64,000 nt of DNA from Stichopus chloronotus (Eukaryota; Echinodermata; Holothuroidea; Aspidochirotida; Stichopodidae), in contig CM037848.1 in assembly GCA_021234535.1 (NCBI GenBank), positions 15,207,444 through 15,271,443 on the forward strand. Direction: 5' to 3'. The translations under genes were made by a program, and so were the position numbers. The notes beneath the pieces are model-generated. The model was not told the origin of the DNA, did no database searches, and saw only the letters and a list, made by a program, of their open reading frames with translations. Numbering within the stretch: the stretch's first letter is position 1; each line of letters opens with the position of its first letter. Below are positions 51,555-64,000 of the stretch, one piece after another.

Positions 51555-54500
51555 GCTACAAATATGCATACATAGATACAGTGTACAGTATGCATACCTG
51601 CTTACACAAACATTTGTTAAATCAATGCAGAGGGACACCACTGCTGGAGAAAATTTGCTGGTTGGTTTATAGACCTGTCCAAAACTTACAAGTACCGGTA
51701 CTGTACATTGGGGGGACATTTTTGACACGAGTAAACATGACAATACCTCTCACAAGTGGGGGAATCATCTGCATTTATTCAAACTTAATTCTCTTTATTT
51801 TCACTTAACTTTCAGAGAATTAGCTCTGTTTCCGCCATTACGTTCATGCCTGCCAATCCATCTCCCCAGCTACAGTACTGCATAGCAGCATCTTTCTGTA
51901 TTATACTTACCACTGGGTGCACAACAGATGTACAGTAGGTATGTATTTCATATGTGCAACACTGTGAGCATTAAAAATTTACAATTACTTGAAGCCTTAC
52001 AGGTTTGGAGATGAATCGCTTCCATGTGATTTGCATTTGCAGTGTACAGTAGTACATACATGTGTACCATAGGCAATAAAGCACACAGTTTCAAATGTGG
52101 AATGGCACAAAATGTGTAGTAATTGAATTATTGTATTGAGTGCAGTGAGTCATAACATGTACAGCATGACCCTAGGTGGACAATAACTGATGTCCTTCTT
52201 ACTGTGCATTACAGTATTTTATGAGTATGAATGACACAAAGAAACCTTCAAGAACTCAAATCAAATTATGACATGTGTATATACTGTACAGTATTCATTC
52301 AAAATTTCACGAGAGAGGGAGAGGTATTAATCAAAGTACAAAACTGAGACGTGCGGCTCATCACCGAACCTGCACTTATGTGAATCACATGACTTACCTC
52401 GTATTTACGAGTGACAAACTTACCTGTCTCCTTAAAACCAATGCATCTGAGAGTCCAAACATGTGCAAGAATACCTGGCAACTTTTGAAATGTTCTGTAT
52501 GTTTCAAGTCCCCCCCCATCCCAAATGTAACCTTCACGCAGGTGTTGGTATGTACAGCTGTTTAATGTAGGCCTACAAGCCTAAACACCTGCGAACGCTT
52601 TATAGACATTTGTCTCAACTAACATCCAAGGTCTCTATGGGTCCTTTTTACTGTAACTTCTGATGATTGGCTCAAAAGAACATGAATAATCATAGCCTAA
52701 GGAAAAGAAGCATTGAGTGCCACTGAGTGTAATTGATCACTTCGGCGCACATGAATTTTTATGGCGTAGAGTCTGTGCGCACATTCAGTTGGAATCTAAG
52801 CTAAAGTTCGCAGACCTTGGTATTGAGCTGATGCATGAGTAATACACATCTGTTGTGCTGGCCATTCCAAATGCAGAATAGCACTTCCCTCACAAAATAC
52901 CATCCACTGCAAAGTTTTTTGCATGTTTATTAAGACTCTCCTATGGAGACAGGTAAGTTCAGACAGACGAAAAAATAATACTTCCATGTTCAGTCTATCA
53001 TCTGTCCCTCACACTGATGTAGTACTATTGGAATGTTTGGCTCCTCCCTTCTCCTCCCCCCCCCCCCTTTTTTTGCACTAATGCTAACCATTTTAATGCA
53101 TCCTTGTCTACACACAGAATACTAACCTTTCCCCACACCTACTTGCATTTTCACTGCTCCATATGTGTTCACATGTGCAATGCATTAATCAATGGCTGCA
53201 TTATTTGACCTGTGACAAATCCTTTGGGATTAAAATTATTGGAAATGTGTGATGATACATCAATGCTGAGTGAGAAGGTTTCAAAATTTAGAACCAATCT
53301 TTTTGGATTCAATTAAAGGAACATTAGGCTTGGAGGTACATCCCACAACCCTACAAAAAATCACATTTTGCTTTATTCCTCTTAAAAGGTGACTACACAA
53401 CCATACCAAGACAAATTAACTGCTAAAACTGTCAGTTGAGCACTGCACGTACGTTAAACAAATTAATGTTATGCACTGCAGCTTTCGGAGGCATGTTTCT
53501 TTCACTACCATCCAAAAGTTTTTTTTATAAATATATGAAAAGCTTTAAGTAATCCATACTGAAAGTGAATCCAGGCATGTGACATTCGCAGAAGCTACCT
53601 TGAAGTGGTATACCAGAATGGACAGTAAACACAGTACAGTCATGTGATTTATGTGCACAGTACACTGTAGCTAGTGGTAACTATGTTGTTCCGATGAAAC
53701 ACCTGTAGTCCTTCCATTCTTACAAAGAACAATCTCATAAATGTCAGAGACTAAAATAAAATAGAACACTCCAGTGCAAGATTTATTTAAATATACAGAA
53801 TATGCAGTCAAGTATAATCTCACAGCTTTTGAAATTTTTAGTTAAAAGAAAAAAAGTAACAAAAGTACAGTAGGGCATGGTTAAGCAAGCATAAGACAAA
53901 CAAGGTCACATAGAGTAGGTTTCTGTTGCAAGGCATAAATGTATATGTTGGAAGGCAGAAACCAACACATTGCAAAAAACAAGGCTTCAAAGTCTGCTGG
54001 AAGCCTTTGGAGAGTGTTGTTAGGATTAATGGATGTGAGTGAATATCTCCCAAAACAAGAAACTAAATTTGCAGGCAGAAATACTAAAGAGACCAACATC
54101 AAAGGCAAGAAACAAAGGCCCCATGCAGATATGCAAAAGATACATGTTAGGGCTTGTTTTACTGGTAACACAAGTACAGCATACGAGGAGCTTGGAATAA
54201 AAATCATTGTAGGGATGTAAACTGCATCAGCTAAAAGAATGATACACAGCCCAGTACCGTGCAGCAAAGGGGAACAAACAAATTAACGACATGACTTCGG
54301 CATTTAATTTGCAGAAGAGGATTTCTGAATGGGTGTGCTGGATACTTAAAGAAACGATTAACAGGGCTTGACTTTGAGCTTTAATATGGGATGGACAATT
54401 GAACTTGACACATGAAAATGAATGTAGCATATTCATGAAAGGCAAGAATGTAACGGAGGAATGTACGACACAAAGACACTGTTCCAAACGGAGTACTGTG

Positions 54501-55317
54501 CATGCAATTAAAGTCAGCGGCTCACGTATTTGAATTACAGCACATCTACTGTATGACTTCAAAACCATGCAAGGAATCGGTTGCCTGTGTTTCATTTCCA
54601 ACCTGAGTACAGTACATCATAATACTGAACTTGGATTATGAGGAGTCAAATAAAAGATTGTCACAATTGCTGCGAACTATACATCTTGTGAAAAAATGTA
54701 CTGTATTTACTAAAAATTGATAGTAAACATACAGCAGTGTTTATAATGAAATCAGCACACATGTAATGTACATTAGGAAATGATTCTAGACAAAAACATG
54801 GTAGTGAAATGACCAGGTTAATAGAGGTCAGCTGCTGTATTTGTAGTTGTTACCCTTATTGGCTACTATGATTTAAACATGATTGACTCATTCTGTGACA
54901 TCTAATGTTTCATTGACTCTTAAAACTCAGAATTGGGGAATTTTTTCTTCATAATCGTCGAGTACCCGCGTGCTCAACCAAAATGGCTGCTTTATTGTTC
55001 AGAATGGCATTTCCACAGTACCATACATCACATATTTGTGTGGAGTAATCTTACTGCTACACTGCAGCACATACAATACACTTGCCTACACCTTCTCATG
55101 AACAGGACCACCGACCTACAGTGCAGTATTTTCCTTGGGAAAAAGAAGAATTTTAACTCCATTTTGAGTCCTTTGCTGTGTCTGGTATGTGAAATTTGGC
55201 AATCTGAAACAATATGTTTGCACAGAGATTGTGCTGTTTTTAACTTTATGGAGAAATTTAGTAAAGTGATTTTGGATCCACTTTGTAAACCTTCAACAAA
55301 GATTGTGAAACTGAAAC
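51555..55317. other. Upstream region, no coding exon recognised (part 3)
   Basis: Non-coding, with a C12/T7 run (53056-53074). Open frames on both strands at 53838-54267 overlap each other and have no recognisable motif. Confidence 0.55.
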
Positions 55318-55888
55318 TTAAAAGGTCGGGTGACATGCTTCCAGAAAAGAGCTCCCTCCATGCAAACGTTACAAAGTAAAACCCTGAGTGAAAATCCGTT
55401 GGAATTTTGTTTGTATCTATTACCGTTTTTGAGATATGACTTTTCAAAGTTTGAAGAAAATGCAAAACAGATGACGTGGAGTGTTGCACAGTGTCACTTT
55501 TTCTTTTGTTAACCCTACATATTTTGCCTCTTAATTACTTAATTACTGAGTTTCACATTGGTAAGTGATATCGATATTTTTGAAGGAGAAAATACATGTT
55601 TCCAAAATAAAACCCTCTGGGCACATAAAATTATCAAATGACCTTGAAATAAAGGGTTACATAAACAAAGGATTAACATAAGACAAATCCTAGGAGTCTC
55701 TCCCATGACATCACAAATTTGCATATTTAGCCAATGTTTATTCATGACACAGCTGTGAGACACTAATTTGACTGTGAATTTGTCAATTTTTGACGGATTT
55801 TGACGCAATTTGAGGCTATTTTCAACATTTTGAATGCCTAATGCACCCAGTACCTCAAAATGTCATTTTCATGTCACCAGACCTTTAA
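55318..55888 (-). mobile_element. TTAA short inverted-repeat element, family 2, complete copy
   Basis: 571 bp bounded by TTAA at 55318-55321 and 55885-55888. The termini TTAAAAGGTCGGGTGACATG and CATGTCACCAGACCTTTAA are near-perfect inverted repeats. Diverged copies lie at about 45568-46154 and 61229-61785. Open frames at 55028-55489 partly fall inside it and are not genes. Confidence 0.82.
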
Positions 55889-58800
55889 GGTTAATTAATA
55901 TCTGAATACAATCCTACACATGACCATTCCAGGAAAAATCTCAAACTCTGACACTTATTCTTTAAATTTCATATTGTACATTTCTCCTTTGGTCTTGGCA
56001 AATGACTTTTAACCTCCACAAAGTGATACAGTGGTAACAATTTTTTAACTATTGCAGGAAAGCTACAGCATAAGCCTACTATAATATTAGACTTACCATC
56101 GATTCTTGGCAAATCTGTCATCTCAGGGTAATTATGTTTACAATACTGGATAGTCGAGGATTTGCATACCGTGACCTTTCTTGACATCAAATGGCCTTTG
56201 ACCTCTGCTTGACTAGAGACTTAATTTTCTCTGGGTTGATTAACACAATGCACACATGTAATAAAAGTACTTTTTTTTGAGCATCATGAATCCTGACACT
56301 GATTTTATAACTTTTATCCTTGTTCAGTCACAAGATAAAGATATCATTGTATAGCTAGGACTTCTTTGACATATTAACCTTTCACTATAAGTCGGTTAAA
56401 AATAATCAAAACCGGTATTAACCAATTTCTGTTCGGTTTGATTATTGAGTTGGAGAGAAACACAACATATTGGAGCAAATCAAAGATAATCATGAAACAT
56501 CAAGTGTAATTTTGAGATACTAAAAGTGATAGTGGAAATATTAGTCAAAATTGAAGAGAAATAAAGTTTGTGTGGTTAGAGTAGCACTTGTATACGTAAA
56601 ACCCTCAAGCATCTTGGGCATACAAATATAGGTCCTATGCAAACTTACTGTACCCAAAGAATGTCAGATTACAGAAGTATGCATCCAATATATACTGGTT
56701 TTCTTTTGTTTGAATACGATGAAAGCTTTATAAAACAGTACATGCTGGCCTCTTCGCAATAGAAGGCTGCTCCTTTCATTGATAATTTCAAAACACAAAC
56801 TAAAGCAACTCAAATTGTCAAAAGTTTTCTTGCCCTTACCCTGCGAACTGCATATTGTTTTGTGAATATTAAGTAATTCGCTTGAGGATGTTTTGATGTT
56901 CTTCAGCTTGACATAAAAAAAAACAAAAACAGATGCACCCAGGAGGAAAGAAATAAAAAAACTGAATAATGAGGAAGCAAACAATGCAGGACGAGCAAAC
57001 AAAAACGAGGAAAAAAATCACGACACGGATGGCAACTCTGACGAGTTGCGATCCAAAAATGAAGAGCATGCGACTGATATCCTTTGAGATGCGGTGGGTT
57101 TAAAGGAATGCTGTTAAGATCAAAAAGTCTACTTACAGTCAAAGTAGTTGGAGAACTAATAAGACTTAAAGCTATAAGTTTGGGTACAAAGAGGAGAAAA
57201 ATACAAAATTTTACATACATGGCTCGTCAGATTATAAAAAGCAAATATTCACCGGTCCCAGCAATTATTATTGTTGTCTTGCATTCATGTACAGTACCAT
57301 ACATTTATTTTTGTTACTAAATAGCGACATAAATCAGGCAAAGTTACACACAGAGGGGAAATAAAGCATGCAATGTAGGCCAGTTTAATGTATACATCAC
57401 AATCCAGGACCATATGTTTACAATATACAAAAATGCATTATTTGTTTTGCATTTCAATCACATCACCACCCCTGGATGAAAGATTTGCAGAATCGATTCC
57501 AATTATACTGTATCATCCCATTTTTTTAAACTTGTGGGAATGCCTACATGTACAGTATGTGCATCACAGAAAAGATTGCAAATATGGCAGCAAAATAGTC
57601 AGCACTGCCTGCCACTTGCTCTAGCATCTTTTTGGACACAAGCTGAGAGAGCACAGCATCGATGCAAGGTGTGTACCTAATACAGAACAGCATACACCGT
57701 TATCCGCTGATTAAGTTCCAACACGTCACGTTAAAGGCCAATTAAACGAGGCTCGAGATAAGACATTGCACATGTACCGTACTGTGCAAGTCTGGATACC
57801 TTTGGAACTAATGTAGTGTATGTCCATGAGTCATTTAATAGCACAAGCTGTGTTGTGTGTTGTTGATCCCTTTGAAGTGTTGAAACATTCATGTGACATT
57901 TCTTTCTCTTCATGCAAAGCAAACAAGTTTCACGACAACAGCCGTAAGAAAGGTTTGCTTAATCAAAGCACCAGGTTGTTGTTTTCCTTGTTTCATAGTA
58001 TTTTTTTCTGGGTTTTGAGGTTTTGTATTTCAAAACATCAGCTTCTTGTACTCTACGATAAGATGATCGACAAGCACCGAGCAGTGCGAGGCAGATCTGA
58101 GAATTCAACTGTTTGACTGTGTTACATTGTTCTATTGTGCAGTTCAGCATATACAACAAAACCGTCAAAACAGCTTCTACTTTACTGTGCAGGTTATTTC
58201 TCAGCATCTTCAATATGGTACATCACATGTTGGAGCATCTACTGTATGATTAACTGGATACTTCGGTTATTATGGCTTATTATATGATACCAGCAAATTG
58301 CAAATTTTTGATGCTATTGAAAACACTTTACAAGGTTCACACTGCAAAAGAGCGGACTGTGTAGACAACACTTTCAATGCTCAGTAGATACAGTAGATTA
58401 CAGTACTGATGACTGGACTGAAAACTGCTCAGGAAATTGTCTACTATGACGACAGCGTTTTTCAATGTACTGCAACTGGCTACCAAGTGAGCATCAATTA
58501 TGTACAGCAGGTCACATAGGTACCAGCGCATCATTGTGACAAACCAATAAGACTGGGTATGAAAATCTGTGGGAGCATGACCAATTTGCACAATTTCATA
58601 AAGTGGGCCATAGGGCCCAAATGGGACCTTGTACCAAAAATGTCTGTAAACCCAAATGGCCCACTACCTGAGAAACATTGTTAACAGGTTTCAAAATAGT
58701 TCAAGTAAGTGCAAGAAGAAGCTTTTTCATACTGTCGTGGAGAGATGGCTCTTGCATGAATCTGCTCCTAATATGACAACATCTGACATCATACAGAAAA

Positions 58801-61228
58801 AAAGACTTTTCAAAGGGGAGCTTCCTTCTGTGAAACTTAAAACTTTGATTGAATAACATTGAAAGATGTCCCAAGTAAACCAAAGGCAGTTTTGGATATC
58901 AATTTTTCCAAATAAACATGTTTCCATTGAGTTTTAGTCTATATGTCATGGCCTCTTTGAGTAACCTGAGTATGGTACAACACCAGGGTGATTGCACTGT
59001 TACTGTAATGTGGGTACATGATTACACACCAATGTGAGTCTACTGGAAAAGTATCATTGTAACCTCCAGTACTGTATGCATGGGCATGAAACCAGTGCGA
59101 TTCCACTGCTACTATAATCTGGGAATGATATGTACAACACCACCATGACTCAACTGTTACTACTGTACCATAAGGGAAGGACAAATATGCCACTTCTGTG
59201 TTGGATGGATGGATTCCTTTCTTAAGGTGCTCACTCGTACAGTAATTACATGTAAAGGATCAAAATCTACAAACAATTCTTCTTTGGAAATGAGCAATTT
59301 CCTCCTTTAGAGATTCCATTGACTGGGACAGTTAACAGTATATCTCACATTGAGGATTACCAGGAAACTTCATCAAACACCAATTACAAACAGGAGAATC
59401 AAAATTAACAGTATTATCTTCATGCTTAACATAGAATGATACTTCTGAATAAGGGTGATTCTTTAACTGGTCAATTTGTGACATTTTCTTTGTGCAAGTG
59501 CCAACTTGTTGGTGTTGCTGTTATAGAGTGTTTTCAGAATTAGAGCAAGTTTTATTACATAGTTCATTTCAAGAGCTACTGTACTATTGAATGTTGGAAT
59601 GTCGTGAAGAAAGAATCAAAATTTTTCCAACTTTGTAACAATCAACAATCTCATAAACTTGACACCCAATGACTTTGTTATTACAATAACAGAAATTTTT
59701 TACAAGAACAATCTATCTCTTTCAGTGATGACAGACCCCCTTCTCTCCCTACAAAACTTACTGTACTATCACACCTTTTGCATACATACTCTGTACTGTG
59801 CATCTTTGACATGGACTTGAATCATCAACCTTTTTAATCAAATTTAGAAGAGCCATGAAACAAAGAGAGCTTTCGTTCTGTTCACATCACATAGAAATAA
59901 CTTCAGCATTGTTGCTCTGAGTGAATACCTACAGCACTGTACATTAAACATGTTTGAAAATGTCAGAAAGAATTGCCATTGAATAGCACATTGCAAACAG
60001 AACCATGCTTATCTTTTTTTATCTATTCCGACTCTGAAAAACTGACCACAAATTTTAAGAGGTGCATCAATGAAATTGTGTGTGATCACAAGCAGCCTGT
60101 TAGCAATGAGAGATGTGACTTCTTCACACGCGGACACATGATTGCACCACTGTTGAGTACCACAGTGGAAACTGCATTGTAATCATACTGTACTACCTGT
60201 TTGTACACCAAGGTTAAATACACCATTTGATACCAGCGTTGTAGTGGAGGCCGAGGCCAGTCTCGACTACAACCCTGCTTGACACATACTGTATATTTTG
60301 CCTTTCTGCAGAGTTCATTTCATACAGTAAGATTGCAAAGGGGGGTGCTACAGAATCTTGAAGAAGTTCATAACTTTCCAAATGTTGATGAAGATAAAAC
60401 AATATTCAACAATTGTAATTTGAATAGATTATAAAGAGGATCCACTCATCACTGACATGAAATGCAGGAGAGAGTTACAGGAGGAGGGATAGACAGATGG
60501 CAGTCCTCTTGTGGACCTATCCTTTGAGTGGTTCACGTATTACTCACTTGGTATGAATGCTTGCCTGCTCAAAAGTTGATTGCTTGGGCACAAAGTGGAT
60601 AGACAGGTTACCCTAGTGTGCACTATTTGTTACTGACAAAAAAAAACAACAATAAACACCGAAGCAAAAGTCAACACTACAATATTTCATATCCAATGTC
60701 AATTCTTCCCCAAGTTCATGCATGTACAGGACATTCAATAATTGCTTTCAGCCAAGTCCTGCATAAGACTGCAAAGATCATTCATCTGTACGGCTTTCAA
60801 TTTTTAGAAGCGAGCATTAATCATTTCAACGGTCAATTAAGCCTTAAGTCATGTTTGCAAACTTCCACCTGATGAGGAGGTAGATCAGTAACTGCCATCT
60901 GATACACTTGATTGATCTGTTAAGCTGTTAGATGACTATTTACGGCATAAACTTACATTATGGATCACGGTTACCAGCTGTTTTTGTGTCAATCTTGCTC
61001 TCCTTTCTTTTGCGGATGGTTCATCCATAGTAAACTACTGTACACTCATCCTGAAATTTCTAAAAGTTCAGAAAGAAAAAAAGAGGTTCAGACGAGGGAT
61101 GACGAAAAAAAGGAATGGTCAATTCAGCGGGTAAACTGTAACACTGTGCTTCATTTATGGTATGCCTGATACCATGAGCTCATTCAGAGCAAACTTCACA
61201 CGTTGCACAGTTTTCACACACAGGTTCT
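55889..61228. other. Upstream region, no coding exon recognised (part 4)
   Basis: Non-coding sequence. A degenerate tandem repeat (58975-59175; unit containing gtacaacacca--gtga-t-cactgttactgtaat) is the only clear structure. Confidence 0.5.
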
Positions 61229-61785
61229 TTAACATGAAAATGACATTTTGGAAAAGTGGCTGCATTAATCACTAAAACTAAAAAGGTTGAAAGAAGCCAA
61301 AAATTGCATTAAAATCCACCAAACATTGACCATTTTAAGGGCTTCTTCCTGTCTAATACTTGGATCATCAATAAATATTGGCTAAGTATGCAAATGTATG
61401 ACATCCAGAGAGGGACTCACATGATCCTGTTTGTCTTATGTAATCTGTTGCTCAACCACTGATTCAAAGACAATTACTGTAGAATTTCAAATGCCCTGAT
61501 GATTTTGTTTTGGAAGGTTGTATTTTCTTGTTATAAATATTGGAATGTGAGACCCGGTCAAAAAGTAAGAGATATTATATATATATAGGCCTAACAACAG
61601 AAATACCAACAATAAGCAACACTCCATGTCATTATATTTGCATTTCATCAAACCTGGAAAAGCCATACATCTCAAAAACAGTAATAGATATAAAAACAAT
61701 TACAACAGATTTTCACACAGAGTTTCACTTTGCAACTTTGGAATAATGCCAGCTCTTTACTAGATGCATGTCACATGACCTGTAA
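61229..61785 (+). mobile_element. TTAA short inverted-repeat element, family 2, copy c
   Basis: It starts TTAACATGAAAATGACATTT and ends gcatgtcacatgacctgtaa. The interior aaaagccata-atctcaaaaa then cagtaatagata matches the reverse complement of the 55318-55888 copy. Confidence 0.72.
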
Positions 61786-62222
61786 TAAATTTATTGAAAG
61801 AACATTTCATCACTAAAAACCTGCTTGACAAATTCAGCACATGAAGCACATGCATGTCAGATTTGATCAATGTTGCACTGGGCACTGTACATATAACTAG
61901 CAACAACTTATGGAGTGAATTTGAAGGTTTAAGGATAAGGAAGCCCATAAGGGCTCATCAAGGACCCTGTACTATACTATGTTGATCATGGATGGACACC
62001 GGTGTGATTCGACCAAAGGATAATGTGTCCAAAAGATAATGAGGTGGACTGAAACCAGGAAAAAATCAAGATGAAAACCTAAAGTTGCTCCAGGGACTGA
62101 CATTTAATGTCCCCATCTGTCCATAGGTAGACAAGAGTGTATCCCTCAGTCTTTAGTCAAGCTTTGACACAGACTGGGATGGCATGGAGGATTTGTCGAA
62201 GACAGCAGCCCATCAGCAGTAC

Positions 62223-62399
62223 CAAACAACCTGAAGCAAACTACTGTAGACCTAAATTGGATGACAGGAACCAATTAACCCCCTCAAAACCACTGAAAAG
62301 AACTTTATTGAGCAAGCCAAATGTGAATCCCCAGAATATTTCCAAGTTGTTCTGCCAGGATTTGTTCCCAGGGCCCAAAGATCACAAGGAACACACTGT
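62223..62399 (+). repeat. Dispersed repeat shared with 41424-41562 (copy b), possible LINE end
   Basis: It lies within a 155-codon open frame (62137-62604). That frame later reads HPEWNCLPSAVRNAITLGIL, which recalls the WN-LP-xVxNA-TL segment seen near the C-terminus of many non-LTR reverse transcriptases. The similarity is from memory and weak. It is probably an old fragment, not a host gene. Confidence 0.4.
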
Positions 62400-62604
62400 A
62401 ATCACCAATGTAACCATTCACCCAGAGTGGAACTGTCTTCCATCAGCTGTTAGAAATGCCATCACTTTAGGAATTTTAAACCTTAACTCCAAGACAAAGA
62501 ATAACGTTAAACCATTGGGGAACTCCATTTCACAAACTAAGTGCTCTACTCCACATGCAACCTGCACAACACAACCACTTTATTATGTTGAGTGTATTCA
62601 GTAG

Positions 62605-64000
62605 TCTACCACTACTTTTTTTGATTTTATGATTTTTATCTGCATTTTACAAATGTCATTAAGCCATATACCATTTTTCCTACCAAGAGCAGTTTTAGAT
62701 TACCTGATGATTAGATACACTGTATGCTTTGTGGAGTTTCATTGTTTTGTTTTTTTTTCTATGAGCACATTGTCTTCCAGTTGAAATTGAGGAAAAAAAA
62801 AATTAGGATTCCTATATCATCCTACAGATGAACTGTTTACAGTAGTACATTGTTTAAACTGCTTTTCACAATGGTAAGGTATTACACACATGTACAAAAT
62901 AGACAATGCCCCACTTTATATACCATAGCTTAGGGTATCAATTGAGCCTGAAGCACTTCATTAATCAGGAAATGAACTGCCAGCTACAATGCATTCATAA
63001 AAAAAGTGACTTTGTTAGGCCACTGTAACTAAGTCTTGCTAACAGTTACAAGACTACAGGCTCATTTCTTAAAAAAAAAAATAACTCATTTATTCAAGTC
63101 GGGTTGTTACGGTTGACAGAAATGATAGGACTAATTGAGGTAGGTCTCAGCCTATTGAAAATGTACTGCAGGCCTAACTCATAGTTTGCTTGTGCTTTTG
63201 TTGACACTTACACTATGTACAATTAGTGAAGAGGTCATCCTAGTGTTTAGTATAAGTACACTTATTACATACCTCTAATATAAATAGTAAGACAAGGTAA
63301 GGCAGATTGCTAACCACTGCAGAGCTTTTGAGCAAACTGCTCATGATTTCTTGCCTTATTCGAAATTGAACCACTTTCAGTACCCAAGGATATTCTAATA
63401 GTCTTCCCTGATCAGTTGAATAGTAAGATGGCTTTCTTGAAACTTGATAGGGAGTATTGTAGAATACCCTTGCCACAAAGATACATCTCCAAATAACCGT
63501 GGATGTAGATGTAACCTTGTGATCAATCGCAGGTTATTAGGTTAGAAGATGACCAAGAAAACTTTTGCTGTAAATTATTTCAACAAAGGTCAACTTATTT
63601 GGAGTGGATTGGCAGACTTTCATGTTGAACTTGAAGCTGCTCCACTGCATGATATTAGACCTACATGTTCCCAAGTAGTGACTAATATTTTGGAGTGGAT
63701 TCACGGATGCGCAGATTCGGAGTGAGATACAGAGTGAAAGATGTCTATATTATTTAAGAGGGGCACATCATCTTAGGTCAAATATCTGTATATCCGTGGC
63801 TAATATTCTGGAATGGATTCACCAATAAGGTGCAAAAGGTTTGTAAATGTGTGCCTGCGACAGTAATTTGAGAATGACACATCACTGTATTCACCTGTGT
63901 GCCACCTGACTAAGCAGGTGGCTGACGGGGAAGGGAGTCAAAGACTCATATAATCCCCCATTAGTCTTCTTAAGTGGTCTTTAGTAAGGAAGGATTTGAA
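62605..64000. other. Right edge of the window, nothing recognised
   Basis: AT-rich sequence with short poly-A and poly-T runs. A short imperfect repeat, gacta/ggcta-atatt-tgga-tggattca, occurs at 63680-63706 and 63801-63826. No gene or RNA is recognised. Confidence 0.5.

Noticed and set aside
53838..54601. Several 70-128-codon frames on both strands
   Set aside because: They overlap mutually, are rich in Leu/Phe/Cys as expected of AT-rich noise, and show no splice context or family match.
55028..55489. 153-codon minus-strand and 148-codon plus-strand overlapping frames
   Set aside because: They overlap on opposite strands and part lies inside the family 2 MITE. No motif.
1..64000. tRNA, rRNA, CRISPR arrays and prokaryotic operons
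   Set aside because: None seen. The only tRNA-related sequence is the primer-binding site of the retrotransposon.

Overview
This is a stretch of AT-rich, intron-rich metazoan nuclear DNA. It carries short exons with GT-AG borders, many small dispersed repeats and one complete LTR retrotransposon. Nothing in it looks prokaryotic. The repeat texture and the divergent but clearly animal protein suggest an invertebrate, possibly a marine deuterostome such as an echinoderm. The sequence alone does not prove the taxon.

One host gene is recognisable. It runs on the minus strand from about 34.3 kb down to at least 5.3 kb and encodes the N-terminal half of an oxysterol-binding-protein-related protein of the OSBPL3/6/7 (subfamily III) type. 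Eleven coding exons were joined by hand with consistent splice phase. They give 455 codons plus one base: a PH domain (exons 1-4), a low-complexity Ser/Lys/acidic linker with a coiled coil (exons 5-9), a FFAT-type VAP-binding motif EFYDAHE (exon 10) and an acidic tail (exon 11). The C-terminal sterol/lipid-transfer (ORD) exons were not seen and should lie beyond the left edge, after an intron longer than 5.3 kb.

The large intron between coding exons 5 and 6 holds a young, intact Ty3/gypsy element (15271-21262, plus strand, antisense to the host gene). It has 760-bp LTRs differing at only two positions, 4-bp TAGC target duplications, a tRNA-Trp-type primer site, gag with a C-X2-H-X9-C-X3-C knuckle typical of the CsRn1 group, and an open pol with protease, reverse transcriptase, RNase H and integrase. 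Its leader contains a perfect 164-bp inverted copy of its own polypurine tract plus the start of the LTR. That is the oddest structure in the window.

The rest is intron or upstream DNA. It holds at least three families of short inverted-repeat (MITE-like) elements, two of them bounded by TTAA, plus minisatellites, simple repeats, a nuclear-receptor-like half-site array just inside the first coding intron, and possible LINE remnants. From 34.3 kb to 64 kb no coding exon could be recognised. This is probably the 5' region or first intron of the same gene, or intergenic DNA.
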